A DNA stretch of 64,000 bases from Thinopyrum elongatum (taxonomy: Eukaryota; Streptophyta; Magnoliopsida; Poales; Poaceae): contig JAAAXO010000119.1 of the NCBI GenBank assembly GCA_011799875.1, forward strand, positions 244,380 to 308,379, read 5' to 3'. Made by a program: the position numbers and the translations under genes. Positions 13,374 to 23,271 of the stretch are shown in pieces (position 1 is the first letter of the stretch; the number at the start of each line of letters is the position of its first letter). Under the pieces are notes generated by a model, which was given only the letters and a program-made list of their open reading frames with translations, did not search any database and was not told the DNA's origin.

Positions 13374-14100
13374 GGGAATAAAGATGGAATGATTTCTAAT
13401 TTTAAGGTCCGTATGATTTGAAATACGTGCACACAAACCCCGAGAAAGCATTCGTGGAAATATCGGCACAAAAAAGGATGTTTAGTAATTCTAAAAGGGA
13501 CTACATGATGAAAAACAAAAGTGTTGGCAGTTAAAGTTTGAGATTCGATGGTGCCATAAATCCGTTTGGTCATCAGGTGTTACGAGCCACACCCATGGAT
13601 AGCTAGAATAGTGTGCTAGGCTCAGACTAGAGAAGAAACGGGGAACAAACTGATGAAAGAATGATCATACCGAGGGAATTCACTCACAACTAACAAGAAT
13701 GATAACGTGCTCCGACTGGAGCGGTTTAGGAACAGCTGGAAGGCTCTAGGGGAATAAAGTTGGAATGATTTCTAATTTTTAGGTCCGTATGATTTGAAAT
13801 ACGTGCACACAAACCTCGAGAAAGCGTTCCTGGAAATCTCGGCACAAAAAAGGACGTTTAGTAATTCTAAAAGGGACTACATGATGAAAAACAAAAGTAT
13901 TGGCTGTTAAAGTTTGAGATTAGATACGGTACACCGTAAAATCCTGTCTTGGGGTCATCAGCGTGTTATGAGCCCACAACCCATGGATAGCTAGAATAGT
14001 CTGCTAGGCTCAGACTAAGAAGAAACGGAACAAACTGATGAAAAGAATTATCATACGAGGGAATTCACTCACAAACTAACAAGAATGTAACGTGCTCCGA
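12600..14100. repeat. large inverted repeat (fold-back) centred near 13351
   Basis: Both arms carry the same uncommon variants as reverse complements: cacaactaac at about 13685 against gttgtgtgaatt at about 13015; aaagttggaatg at 13757 against ccaactttat at 12941; tattggctgttaa at about 13899 against ttaacagccaat at about 12793; and gtctgcta at about 14000 against tagcagac at about 12714. Each pair is symmetric about 13351 to within a few bases. Ordinary monomers lack these variants. The coordinates given are the minimum span; the match appears to continue to 15501 on the right. Confidence 0.8.
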
Positions 14101-15501
14101 CTGGAGCGGTTTAGGAACAGCTGGAAGGCTCTAGTGGAATAAAGATGGAATGATTTCTATATTTTAGGTCCGTATGATTTGAAATACGTGCCACAAACCC
14201 CGAGAAGCGTTCTGAGAAATCTCGGCCACAAAAAGGACGTTTAGTAATTCTAAAGGGACTACAGATGAAAAACAAAAGTTTTGGCAGTTAAAGTTTGAGA
14301 TTCGATGGTGCCGTAATCCGTTTGGTTCATCAGTGTTATGAGCCACCACCATGGAGAGCTAGAATAGTGTGCTAGGCTCAGACTAGAAAAGAACAGGAAA
14401 CAAACTGATGAAAATTATCATACCGAGGAATTCACTCAGAACTAAAAGAATGATAACGTGCTCCGACTGGAGCGGTTTAGGAACAGCTGGAAGGCCCTAG
14501 GAATAAAGATGGAATGATTTCTATTTTTAGGTCCGTATGATTTGAAATACGTGCACAACAACACCCCGAGAAAGCGTCCTGAAATCTCGGCACAAAAAAA
14601 GATGTTTATAATTCTAAAGGGACTACAGGATGAAAACAAAAGTGTTGGCAGTTAAAGTTAGATTCGATGGTGCCGTAAATCCGTTTGGTCATCAGTGTTA
14701 CTAGCCACACCCATGGATAGCTAGAATATGTGCTCTAGGCTCAGACTAGAGAAGAAACAGAACAAACGATGAAAAGATTTATAACCGAGAATTCACTCAG
14801 AACTAACAAGAATGATAAGCTTGCTCCGACTGGAGCGTTTAGGAACTGAGGCTCTAGGGAATGAAGATGGAATGAATGATAAATGTATTTAGGTCCGTAT
14901 GATTTGAACATACGTGCACACAACCCCGAGAAGCGTTCCTGGAATCTCGGCCCAAAAAAGAGTTTAGTAATTCTAAAAGGGACTACGATGAAAAACAAAA
15001 GTTTTGGCAGTTAAGTTTGAGATTCGATGGTGCCGTAAATCCTTTGGTCATCAGGTGTTATGAGCCACACCATGGATATCGAATAGTGTGCTAGGCTCAG
15101 ACTAGAGAGAACAGGAAACAAACTGATGAAAGAATCTCCATACCGGGGAATTCACTCAGAACTAACAAGAATGATAACGTGCTCCGACTGAGCGTTTTAG
15201 GAACAGCTGGAAGTTCAGGGGAATAAAGATGGAATGATTCTAATTTTAGGTCCGTATGATTTGAAATACGTGCACACAAACCCCGACGAAAAAGCTTCCT
15301 GGAAATCCTCGGCACAAAAAAAGCGTTTAGTAATTACTAAAAGGGACTTGACATGAAAAACAAAAGTTTGGCAGTTAAGTTTGAGATTCGATGGTGCTAG
15401 ATCCGTTTGGTAATCAGGCTGTTGTATCCGCCCACCCATGTTAGCTAGAATATTGCTCAGGCCACACTAGAGAAGAAAACGGGAACAAACTGATGAAAGA
15501 A
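13374..15501 (+). repeat. satellite array, forward orientation, right arm of a fold-back
   Basis: The orientation flips within the monomer at 13373/13374 (atcattc joined to ggggaataaag). The first 500 bp or so are clean; beyond about 13930 the sequence becomes indel-rich. The arm mirrors the reverse array immediately to its left, sharing rare variants at matching distances from a centre near 13351. It ends in the second gap, partway through a monomer. Confidence 0.92.
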
Positions 15502-15726
15502 NNNNNNNNNNNNNNNNNNNNNNNNNNNNNNNNNNNNNNNNNNNNNNNNNNNNNNNNNNNNNNNNNNNNNNNNNNNNNNNNNNNNNNNNNNNNNNNNNNN
15601 NNNNNNNNNNNNNNNNNNNNNNNNNNNNNNNNNNNNNNNNNNNNNNNNNNNNNNNNNNNNNNNNNNNNNNNNNNNNNNNNNNNNNNNNNNNNNNNNNNNN
15701 NNNNNNNNNNNNNNNNNNNNNNNNNN
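15502..15726. other. assembly gap (225 N)
   Basis: Exactly 225 N, the same length as the first gap. The first base after it (ttgatgtgcctg) is the base at which block copy 3 joins satellite at 33320/33321. The hidden left junction of copy 1 is therefore probably the same junction. About 170 bp of satellite would be needed to link 15501 to that junction. Confidence 0.99.
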
Positions 15727-17298
15727 TTGATGTGCCTGACGACCGTCATTCGCTATGCCAATACAATCTGAGATAGTTTTGTATAAGTGATTCAAGATTA
15801 AACCTATACAACCTTTCGGAAGACTTATGAGTCTAACTAATATTATTTGAGCTTACAACCGAGGGGTTGACGGAAAAGAAGTTGGTTTTATCAAAGTCTC
15901 GACTTTTTGAAATAACAATTCAAGGAGTTGACACGATGAGGTTGTTTCATCGTAGTGGATGCTTAAATCAGTGTTGGGTTGAACTAGCATGAATACCTCT
16001 TTCATCATGAAGATATCAAAGGGATGACAATAGGTTTTCCATCTGATGGAATGAAACCAGGACCTTGCTGTGTTACAAAGTCCAGGTATTTTGTCAATCC
16101 AGAGGATGCTAGTAATGGGTTCAAACGGGCAGATTTTCTACGTGGACAGAATATATCAAAATGGTGGAATCTTCGTGTTTTGATGAAATGGTCCAAAGGG
16201 GTTTGACATTCATCAATGGGTAACGAAGATCGTGTGATTCAAGAAAGTAATTGGGAGTGCGAATAATATTTCAAAACACCTTGTGTGCTTGACAGCATTG
16301 TTAATTGGAATAAATTTCTTGACACGAATTTAGGACTTCATTTGAAAAGGGTTTTTCGATGAAGTGCTTATGGCTAAATAGCCTCAATATTAGGCAGGAT
16401 CTATGGATATAGTAATATTTATCGCTAATTGGGGCTAAGAAATGAATACTATTGACAAGATGCTAAAACCTTTACCATTAAAACACCAAGGATTGAATTC
16501 TTGCCGAAGTCACACTGGAAATAGTTTTTTGCAAGACCGGTGTCCAAACCCTGATGAGCAAAAATACATTATTGAAATCCACACACCTCTTGTGTTTGGA
16601 TTATTCTGTATTCCCATGGTAGGTAAACACCCAGATATGTCCAATACTCCAAAGTTTTTGTGAGTATAGATTGATCCAAATGAGCAAAGACTGAATCATG
16701 GGACAACATGAAAAAAGGGTCATTTGAGTACTATAGTAGACTGATGACATGTTTTCCTCGCAAGCGGAGACATGAAGAGTTCATTGTAAAAGGGTTACAA
16801 TCGATACAGGCTTCATCCATGTGCTCCAAGCGGTTTCGATTTAAATTAGGGTTTTTTTGTGTACACACAATATTTGGCACGTAGTTGGAAATTGTTCCAA
16901 AACAAGTTCACTGTGGCGAATTCTATACAAGGCGAAAGGTATGTTGCCCCCGCTTTTAAAAGCGACAAGAAGATGTTGAGTATCATACTAGTTCATTCAT
17001 GAACTTATTATGGTTCCAGATGATTTTGTTAATGGGACACTACTGCATGTAGTTGCTCCATAACCATCTGAGAATCCAGGTTCGACCTGTGATTCCATAC
17101 ATACCAAGCCAAGTCCACACGAAAATATGTATTTTGGTGAAAGCGTGAAAACACGAAGGATATGCAGATACACAACGGAATGAAGTCGTCAGATTCCGTT
17201 GGACATCAGGCTATACTACAAGCAAGCATAGTACACCGGTTTGCCACAGTGAAAGTGCATTAGCTTAACTAGATTATTACTCAGTGCAAGTGGGAGTC
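15727..17298 (+). mobile_element. degenerate Ty1-copia 3' internal region
   Basis: This stretch lies directly upstream of a copia polypurine tract and LTR, where reverse transcriptase, RNase H and the pol end would be expected. All frames are broken by stops. The longest open pieces, 60 codons at 16024-16206 and 73 codons at 16442-16663, show no motif I recognise. The assignment rests on position and on the 3' end of the stretch, where gtcgtcagattccgttggac and the run into agtgcaagtgggag resemble what I remember of Triticeae copia elements. It is a dead fragment whose 5' part is missing. The upstream 1 kb could also be unrelated DNA. Confidence 0.5.
17284..17298 (+). promoter_or_regulatory. 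copia polypurine tract next to the 3' LTR
   Basis: The sequence agtgcaagtgggagtc immediately precedes ggagatatgcctagaggc. In BARE1/Angela/WIS-type elements the plus-strand primer is the same gtgcaagtgggag followed by the LTR start TGTTGGA. Here the LTR start itself is decayed (tata instead of tgtt). The tract shows that the LTR is the 3' one of an element on the + strand. Confidence 0.75.
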
Positions 17299-19536
17299 TA
17301 TAGGAGATATGCCTAGAGGCAATAATATGTTTATTAATTATGTCCCCTGGTTTCATAATTAAGGTATGTTTCCATGCATAACTGCTATGGTTCTCCCGGG
17401 TCTGCAATAAAACGAGGCTTGGAGGAAGACTCATATGCACATGTGGATAAACCGTAAAATGTATTCCTAGTCCAGCCTCTATACTGGCTCAAGTGTGCAA
17501 TGATGGTTCATGTTTTTCCTGATCAGTGGCATGTCTATGCCAGCAAAACTTTGAGGGCACAATGTTAGAAGAACATTTGTGTTGAATCCGACCCGATTGA
17601 TGTGTATGCTATGAGTTACATTCGTCACAATTATGGTTAATAAATACAGAGATGGTTACCGTTGTCAATGATTCCTTAGACCATGAGAGTATCGAGTTTC
17701 TTCATGCTTGCTTCCTCCTGAACGTCTGGGTTTGTTAACGGTCATCCGTAAATGGGTGGCTATTACGGCGGCTTACGGTTCATGGAACTTATGTCAAGTG
17801 ACGATAGCTCGAGATTGGATTTGCCTCCTCCGACGATGGAAATATCTCTGGGCCCTTCTTTCTGTTGTTGTGGTTTACGGTATCCATTCATCGTGCTGGC
17901 CAGACACTTTGTGATTTGATCCCGGGGATGGCCGGAATCATTTCGGTAACGAGGAAAGAGAAACAATGACCTATAACGATGGGTAACTAGCCAGGTTTAG
18001 TTTGGATCATCTGATGTGCGGGATTGTTGTCAACGGGAATGGCCCAACATGTCCTCACCTCGGTTATTTGTAACAATGTCGCGAAGCAACAGGAATAGCA
18101 AATGGCAACTGGAGGTTTCAACTCGAATATTCATTCGTGTTGGTATAGGGATCAATAGGGTTCCACGGCTCGATGTTGATCATTGATCGGAGGGGTTCCG
18201 TGGTCATGTATATACTCAATACTTCACCGAAACCTACTGAGGGGTGCCTACATCTCTTATTGACGCTTACGGGTCTATTGGACGGTTTATCCTCTGCTGG
18301 ACATACTTAGACAGGGAGTCGGAGAGAAAATCACCGAAAAAGTTTCGTACACCGAAAAGTTTCGGACTCGTTGAAAAGTTCCGCATAGAGAGGTCACCGG
18401 ATGAGTTCCGGTGAACTGAAAATTATTTGTTTCAGAGGATACCATAAAGTCAAATTAGTTTTAGCACATCCCGATAATTCTTCGAGGGTTGCCAAGAATC
18501 ATTCTGAGAAACTTTTTGGGTATTTCTCGGACAAGAAAAAGCACTCGAAATGTTCCGGAGCTGGGCCGGAACCAACTTCAGATGCTTTTTCGCATATGAA
18601 AATCATAATCTGAATTGTTCCATCCCACAGTTGGGGAAAATTATTTTATGGGTACTGGAAATGTTCTAAGCCCAATAAAATTTTCAGTTCGAATGGACAC
18701 TGAAAAATGTCATCTGTGAATAGTGAAAGTGCTTTTTGGTTTACTTTTGGAAAGCCCTTGTTTGGGCCTTTATCCCAAAAGATAATCAGGGCTGACATGC
18801 GGATTGGATGCTCTGGCCCCCCCAAGATGTTGGCCGGCACAACTTGGGGCTTCACCCATGTAGCGCCCTCTTGTTCCTTGGTTTCACCTTTATGCCCTTG
18901 GTGTAAGGAACTTCATTCATGTACTTTTTGTGTTTTATTGTAAAACACCCTATCCCCTTTGGGATTTCCTATAATAGAGGTGGAGGGCAGCCCTCCCACA
19001 CTCCTGTCTCTCTCACATACACATGCCATGCAATGATCTGCCTTCTCTCTCCCTCCCCGCGAAATAGTTTCGTAGAGCCAAAGGCTGTCTGGGTTTCCGG
19101 GGGAACTAGTTTTCTGGACTGCGAAGCCCCTGCCGGATAGAATTGACATCTATGGTGCAACTCGTAGAGAGGTCCATATTTTGGATCTAGTGCCCGAGGT
19201 TGCTTTCGAGAGTTCCTCCCGAGGGCTTCAAGTTACGGTCCGAGTTCTGTTAGTCATCCAAAGGGCTGTCCGCGACGACCGTCGGGGGACTGTCCACCCC
19301 TCCCGGAGGGCTGTCCGAGTGGCGGAATGAGGTATACATCCTCGCTTTTTTGAGGTTGTCAATCCTAGCTGGGGATATCACCGCCGATCATCATCGACTC
19401 TACTCTCCCTTCCGCTGCGCTATAGTCGGTAACGCGCAAATGATTACACCTTGTATGGCAGTCTCCATAGTGGTCCTAGGCTGGTGCGTGGTCGAATTTT
19501 TTTTTTTTTTGTTTTTCTAGACTGCGGTTACCTACA
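17299..19536 (+). mobile_element. Ty1-copia long terminal repeat (BARE1/Angela/Maximus-like)
   Basis: The left end reads ggagatatgcctagaggcaa, a typical start of Triticeae copia LTRs after TGTT. The right end reads ctgcggttacctaca, after a T14 run at 19497-19510. Between them are hallmarks of this LTR class: a TATA-like box at about 18970, ggtggagggcagccctccc, gccggatagaattgacatc, the ctgcgctatagtcggtaacg motif and catagtggtcctagg. Length is about 2.24 kb. No tRNA-Met primer site (tggtatcagagc) follows, so this is the 3' LTR of a 5'-truncated element rather than a 5' LTR. Two near-identical 16-bp repeats (caccgaaaaagtttcg) lie at about 18334-18366. I cannot settle which copia family it belongs to. 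Confidence 0.8.
18968..18978 (+). promoter_or_regulatory. LTR TATA-like promoter element
   Basis: The sequence cctataatagagg lies about 570 bp from the LTR 3' end and just before a pyrimidine-rich leader (ctcctgtctctctcac). This matches the usual promoter position in copia LTRs of this type. The same site occurs at about 27766 and 36564. Activity is unknown. Confidence 0.5.
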
Positions 19537-20086
19537 CACGTGTGACGGGAGCGTGCGAGTATCTGTGTGTTACTACTGATGGGTAGGTTAGATGGCGAAT
19601 CCGCGGGCGCAGGCTCCCGGAAGGTCGAGACGCTTTTGAACCGCTCCTGTCCTGTGTTCGCTCCCACTGGTCCTATTAATTGCGCTTGCTATTATTTTTT
19701 TATTTCTTTTTCCCGATGTTTTAGGGGTTAGCTCTTTCTTTGCTTTGATTTTTTCTTGTGTTCTTATTTGTGTTTGGTCCATCCGACTGCCGCCTGCCAT
19801 AATAGGCGGCCGCACCCCCGTTCCACAGTGGTCACCAATTGTCTGGACTCTGGAGTGTATGACGATGCCGCTGAGCGCACCATCGAAGGGAGTGGCTACG
19901 CCGTGGCCTGTTGAAGCACCCGCGGCAACGGTGAAGCTGGGCACAGAGGTTTCCGTCGCGGCCCTAGACGAGGTCTCGCACGGGCAGCAAGCACGACCTT
20001 GACTTTTGTCGGCGCCGTCGTGCCCCCCAGCCGGAGCCGGAGGTCAACAACAACTCCGGCAACGCTGCGACGCCGACGGAAAACCG

Positions 20087-20344
20087 GTTAGTCATCTTAT
20101 CCCATCTATATACCGCAATGTTATCCGTATAGAGTTAGTGATTATTTGTTTGTTTCTGTAAATATGATTTTTTGCTAATAATCCGACTAGGTTAGCTTGC
20201 GTGTAATAATTTCGTGGCCAGATCTTGAGAATTGATTTTGAATGGCCTCCATATATATGTTTGTGCCTTTTTTTTTTCCTTTTCTTCCTGATCTGAGAAT
20301 TGTTTCGATGTCCTACATGTTTTAATGCCATTTTTTTCTTTCAG
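20087..20344 (+). other. putative GT-AG spliceosomal intron
   Basis: The donor is ccg|gttagtcatc. The acceptor is ttttttctttcag|attgg, preceded by a strong polypyrimidine run. The 258-bp interval is AT-rich with T-runs, as in plant introns, and is flanked by GC-rich DNA on both sides. A second GT four bases downstream (20091) is an alternative donor. Copies lie at 28883-29140 and 37681-37938. Confidence 0.45.
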
Positions 20345-21081
20345 ATTGGTATGTCACAGATGAGGGGCTCCCCGGCCAGCGGCCGCCGCCGATGTATACT
20401 CTTGGCCCGGCTGTGTCGGCCATAATCGCCGCCCCCTTGACCTGGGAACCAGTAGTGAATCTCCGGCGGACCGCATCATCTGATCTCCCGGACGGCATCC
20501 TTGGGGAATCATCTCCTTTCCCCACCAAGGATGGCTGCCACAACACACAAGTCCCCCGCATCTTCTCCCGGTGTCGCACTCTTGTGCGCCCGCGCCTCTT
20601 AATCTCCGACTGTCGTCACCTAGCTCTCCATAGAATTCTAACCTCCCTGGAGCCATCAATCTCCTCCCACCTTCTCCTCCCACCAGGGCTTCGTTCAACA
20701 CATCTGCATCCCCGGCATGCTCCACCTTACTGGACATACCCTACTTGGGTGCCGCCTGGCTGACATCCTTCATTCGATAAACTCCAGCCAGCTTGAGTCT
20801 TCTACCATGACTATGTATGTAACATACATGAACCGATGTTCATCTGTGCCCTCCCACCGATGTCCATCACTTGGTTTTCCTCCCTATCTCCCACCCGCCA
20901 CCTTTGCCCAAGTGCCATCTAGCAGACAATCTGTACAAATGCTTTGACTCCCACTTCTAAAACTGCGCTTTATGGTGGTTGATCTCAGAGGCCGCACTGC
21001 ACAGCCCCATCCACTCCAGCGCCCTGCCCTGGAGCGCTTGCTGCTTGTTTTTTTCAATGGAAATTCATCTCGCGTTTCTCA

Positions 21082-21087
21082 AATAAA
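21082..21087 (+). terminator. possible polyadenylation signal (AATAAA)
   Basis: The sequence ctcaaataaagtcgccc follows a T-rich stretch (cttgtttttttcaatgg) and lies about 320 bp after the end of the spliced frame. This arrangement would suit a plant 3' untranslated region. A single hexamer is weak evidence. Confidence 0.3.
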
Positions 21088-21127
21088 GTCGCCCCCCTCC
21101 TTGTAAAAAGCTTGGAATTTTGTTTTT

Positions 21128-21487
21128 ATGGACATGATTCTCATCTCGGAAGATGCCCCTTTCACTCAAAAAGGATTTTTTTGCTCCTTGTTCTGGTATA
21201 GTAAACCTTCGCAAATACCTATAGGTCTCTCTTGGCTCCTAACTGGAGAACCTTGGGGTGTTCAATTCGGATCCTTTGATGGTTCAGATGGTGTTTGTCC
21301 CCACACCTATGTATGTACTGTATATAATATCACGTTAAACTTTTGTAATCTTCCCTTTTTTCATTTGGTCTCTAAGTTAAGTATCATCTTGGAGTACACT
21401 TTTGGTACTAATATTATGTTCTATGCTCATGAAAAGCTTGTCCATCCTATCCAGTGGTGGTGGATTGCTGTCAAGACCCCTTACTAA
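21128..21487 (+). CDS. orphan ORF of 119 codons, unknown
   Basis: The ORF starts at ATG (atggacatgattctcatctc) and ends at TAA. The product is rich in Phe, Trp, Ile and Cys, with hydrophobic stretches around residues 16-40 and 70-100 and a WWW triplet near the C-terminus. I see no family motif, no obvious signal peptide and no membrane protein pattern that I would defend. It is kept intact in all three block copies, but those copies are identical throughout, so that says nothing about selection. It may be chance or a remnant of a transposon gene. Confidence 0.2.
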   Translation: MDMILISEDAPFTQKGFFCSLFWYSKPSQIPIGLSWLLTGEPWGVQFGSFDGSDGVCPHTYVCTVYNITLNFCNLPFFHLVSKLSIILEYTFGTNIMFYAHEKLVHPIQWWWIAVKTPY

Positions 21488-21985
21488 TCATATGTGGTGT
21501 TTGATTCTGAACACGATTGTTGGCTTTCTGCAATGCTTTTCCATGTCTGGGAATTTGTATTCATGTTGATGATTTCACGCACATTGAACCCATCTTAGTA
21601 CTAAATTAATCGTTCGCTATCACTCTTCAACTAAATCTTTTTAGACATTAAAACTGTTTTCAAATCTTCATCTCTATTAGGCACAACCATGGAGAAAAAG
21701 GTAATACACCATCGATTGTTCAAGAAGCACCGAGTTTCTCAGATCTCATGACATTCGTTTGAAGACATGAACACTGGAAGGGATAGGCATCCAACAATGT
21801 CAAAACACGAGCTGGGGTCACATGCGGCAGGTGAATGCGAGGGCACTATTGTCCGTGAGATTAAGTTTTTGAAAGAAATTTCTTACGGCTGCAAGTGTTT
21901 GAACAACTAAAAAGAAGTTTCAGGTGGACCTACGGGGCCTTCCTGATCGTGCTCGGATTCGGTAGTAAGGTTTTCGTTGCCTTTG
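21488..21985. other. non-coding stretch, nothing recognised
   Basis: AT-rich sequence with short, broken frames only. It contains aaccatggagaaaaaggtaa at about 21686, which has start-codon context but stops soon after. No RNA gene, terminal inverted repeat or LTR is visible. Confidence 0.6.
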
Positions 21986-23271
21986 TCAGACTGGGTATGA
22001 TAGGGGGTGTCCGGATTTTGGGTGGGGAGGAGGATGGTGGTTTGGGAGTTCGAGTTCTTCCGTTTGTTTTTTAATGGGTTGGCTGAACGAGGTCGGGATG
22101 TTAATGGGGAAAGAGGAGGGGGGTTGGATGGTGCGGAAGCCGAGCCTTTGGAGGAAGAAAGAACTAAGTGGCGGTCGGAAAAAGGAAAAGAGAGTGGTTT
22201 CGGGAGGAGGATGGTGGGTGGTAGGGTATAAGGGGGGAGGGTGACCGTGATCGGGGAGAAGAGAGGTAGAGTCAGATTTCGAGAGTGGTGAAAGGGAAGG
22301 GTGTGGGCAAAGGTGAGAGAGCGGGAGTGATGGGTTTTTATGTAGTATGGAAGTGTAATGGTGGAGTATGCGATGGTGTTGTGCGGGTTTAGTGGGAAGG
22401 TTCGTGGGGGTGGTAGTGGAGAAGGTGGTAGAAGGAGACATGTTTTGGTGGGATATTTAAGGTATTATATGCAGGCGGAATGGAGGGGAGAGGAGTAGGT
22501 AGGGAGGATATAGAGGAGTTGAGCGTGGGGAACAGTGGGGAACATATGAGGGTGGAATGGTGAAGTTAAAAGGAGGGGGGGGAGGTGGTAGCTGGGTTGG
22601 TGTCAGACGCGGGTGGGAGGTAGAAGAGGATGATGACGAGGGGTGTGAAGAAGTGTAGAGTTCGGGTGGGTAGAGGGGGGAAGTGAGGAGTCTGGGGTAG
22701 CGGTGGGAGGTGGGGTGAGTTAGAGGAGGGGGGGCGTGAGAGGGGGAGGGGGGTAAGAGGGAGTTTTATTGGAGGGCAGCATGAGGAAGTTGACGGGGAA
22801 GAGGGGACAGGGGGATGGATACTTGGGAAGGGAAGTGGTTCGGATGAGGGGGAGGTGTGGCGATAATGGGGGGTAGGTCTGGGAAACTCGGGGTTTGTCC
22901 TCTTGTTATGGACATTGAGGGAAAAACTGAGGGGACCCGTCATTGGGAGGGGATAGCGGGGTGCGTATGGGTTTAAGGTATGTGCTATGGCGAAGAATGG
23001 AGTTAAGCTGATGGGGAGCGGAGGGGGAGCGAGTGAGGCAGGGGAATGAGAATTTGCTGGGAGAGAAAGGGCGGTTAGTTAGTTAGGGGGCGGGTTGTGG
23101 TAGTTAGATGGCAGTTGTGCTTAGATTGGAGGATGGGTGTGCTGGTGAGGGAAGTGAGAGGTGTGGTGGTAGGTAGAGGAAAACGGGAGGAAGAGGCTAA
23201 GGTGGGGAGGAAGGGGGTTAGAGTTGAGGTCGGAAACTAAAGCGTAGGGGTAGGGGGAGGTGGAAAGATAT
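21986..23271 (+). repeat. G-rich, C-poor low-complexity tract (1.29 kb)
   Basis: Composition changes abruptly. Row 22681-22740 holds 36 G and only 3 C in 60 bases, and row 22501-22560 also has 3 C. G-runs of 4 to 8 are frequent, for example gagagggggaggggggtaag at about 22737, and could form G-quadruplexes. Long minus-strand frames at 21986-22441 and 22566-22943 read as Pro/Ser/Thr/His-rich runs. These are by-products of a strand nearly lacking G, which leaves few stop codons. The tract ends at the satellite junction. I do not recognise the source element. Confidence 0.75.

Larger units (their letters stand above)
19537..21127 (+). pseudogene. gene-like fragment with an intron and poly(A) signal, identity unknown
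   Basis: The GC rises sharply over 19790-20090 and 20345-20760, separated by an AT-rich stretch that looks like an intron. Removing 20087-20344 leaves one reading frame open from 19915 to 20763, about 197 codons. There is no ATG in the first part and a stop sits just upstream at 19912. The frame is rich in Pro, Ser and Arg and matches nothing I know. An AATAAA lies downstream at 21082. It could be a captured host-gene fragment, a 5' leader with its intron, or retrotransposon non-coding DNA. I assign no function. Confidence 0.3.
15727..23271 (+). mobile_element. composite retrotransposon-containing block, copy 1 (complete as far as visible)
   Basis: A 7545-bp non-satellite block runs from the gap edge to ggtggaaagatat, after which satellite resumes (aaaggaatgataacatgctcc). 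It contains a copia 3' internal remnant, a copia LTR, a gene-like stretch with an intron, an orphan ORF and a G-rich tract. Its left edge lies inside the copia internal region rather than at an element terminus, and I see no target-site duplication. It is therefore not one clean transposon insertion. It recurs at offset +17594 (complete) and +8796 (5'-truncated), with identical open frames and no indel wherever compared. Confidence 0.85.

Noticed and set aside
16024..16206. 60-codon frame beginning with residues like MTIGFPSDGMKP as a possible pol remnant
   Set aside because: No reverse transcriptase, integrase or RNase H motif is visible, and it overlaps an equally long minus-strand frame. 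I kept only the general copia internal assignment.
19588..19944. 118-codon minus-strand frame overlapping the gene-like region
   Set aside because: It overlaps the LTR boundary region and an opposite-strand frame. It is explained by high GC and shows no recognisable motif.
20345..20763. rRNA, tRNA or snRNA genes in the GC-rich part of the block
   Set aside because: No tRNA cloverleaf boxes, no conserved rRNA stretches and no snRNA motifs were seen there or elsewhere in the window.
21986..22441. Minus-strand frame of 151 codons rich in Pro, Ser, Thr and His; also 22566-22943
   Set aside because: The minus strand here almost lacks G, so stop codons are rare by composition. The residues mirror the base bias and not a protein domain.
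15727..23271. An intact, autonomous retrotransposon
   Set aside because: Only one LTR is found, no primer binding site follows it, and no gag or pol domain can be read. The block edges are not element ends.
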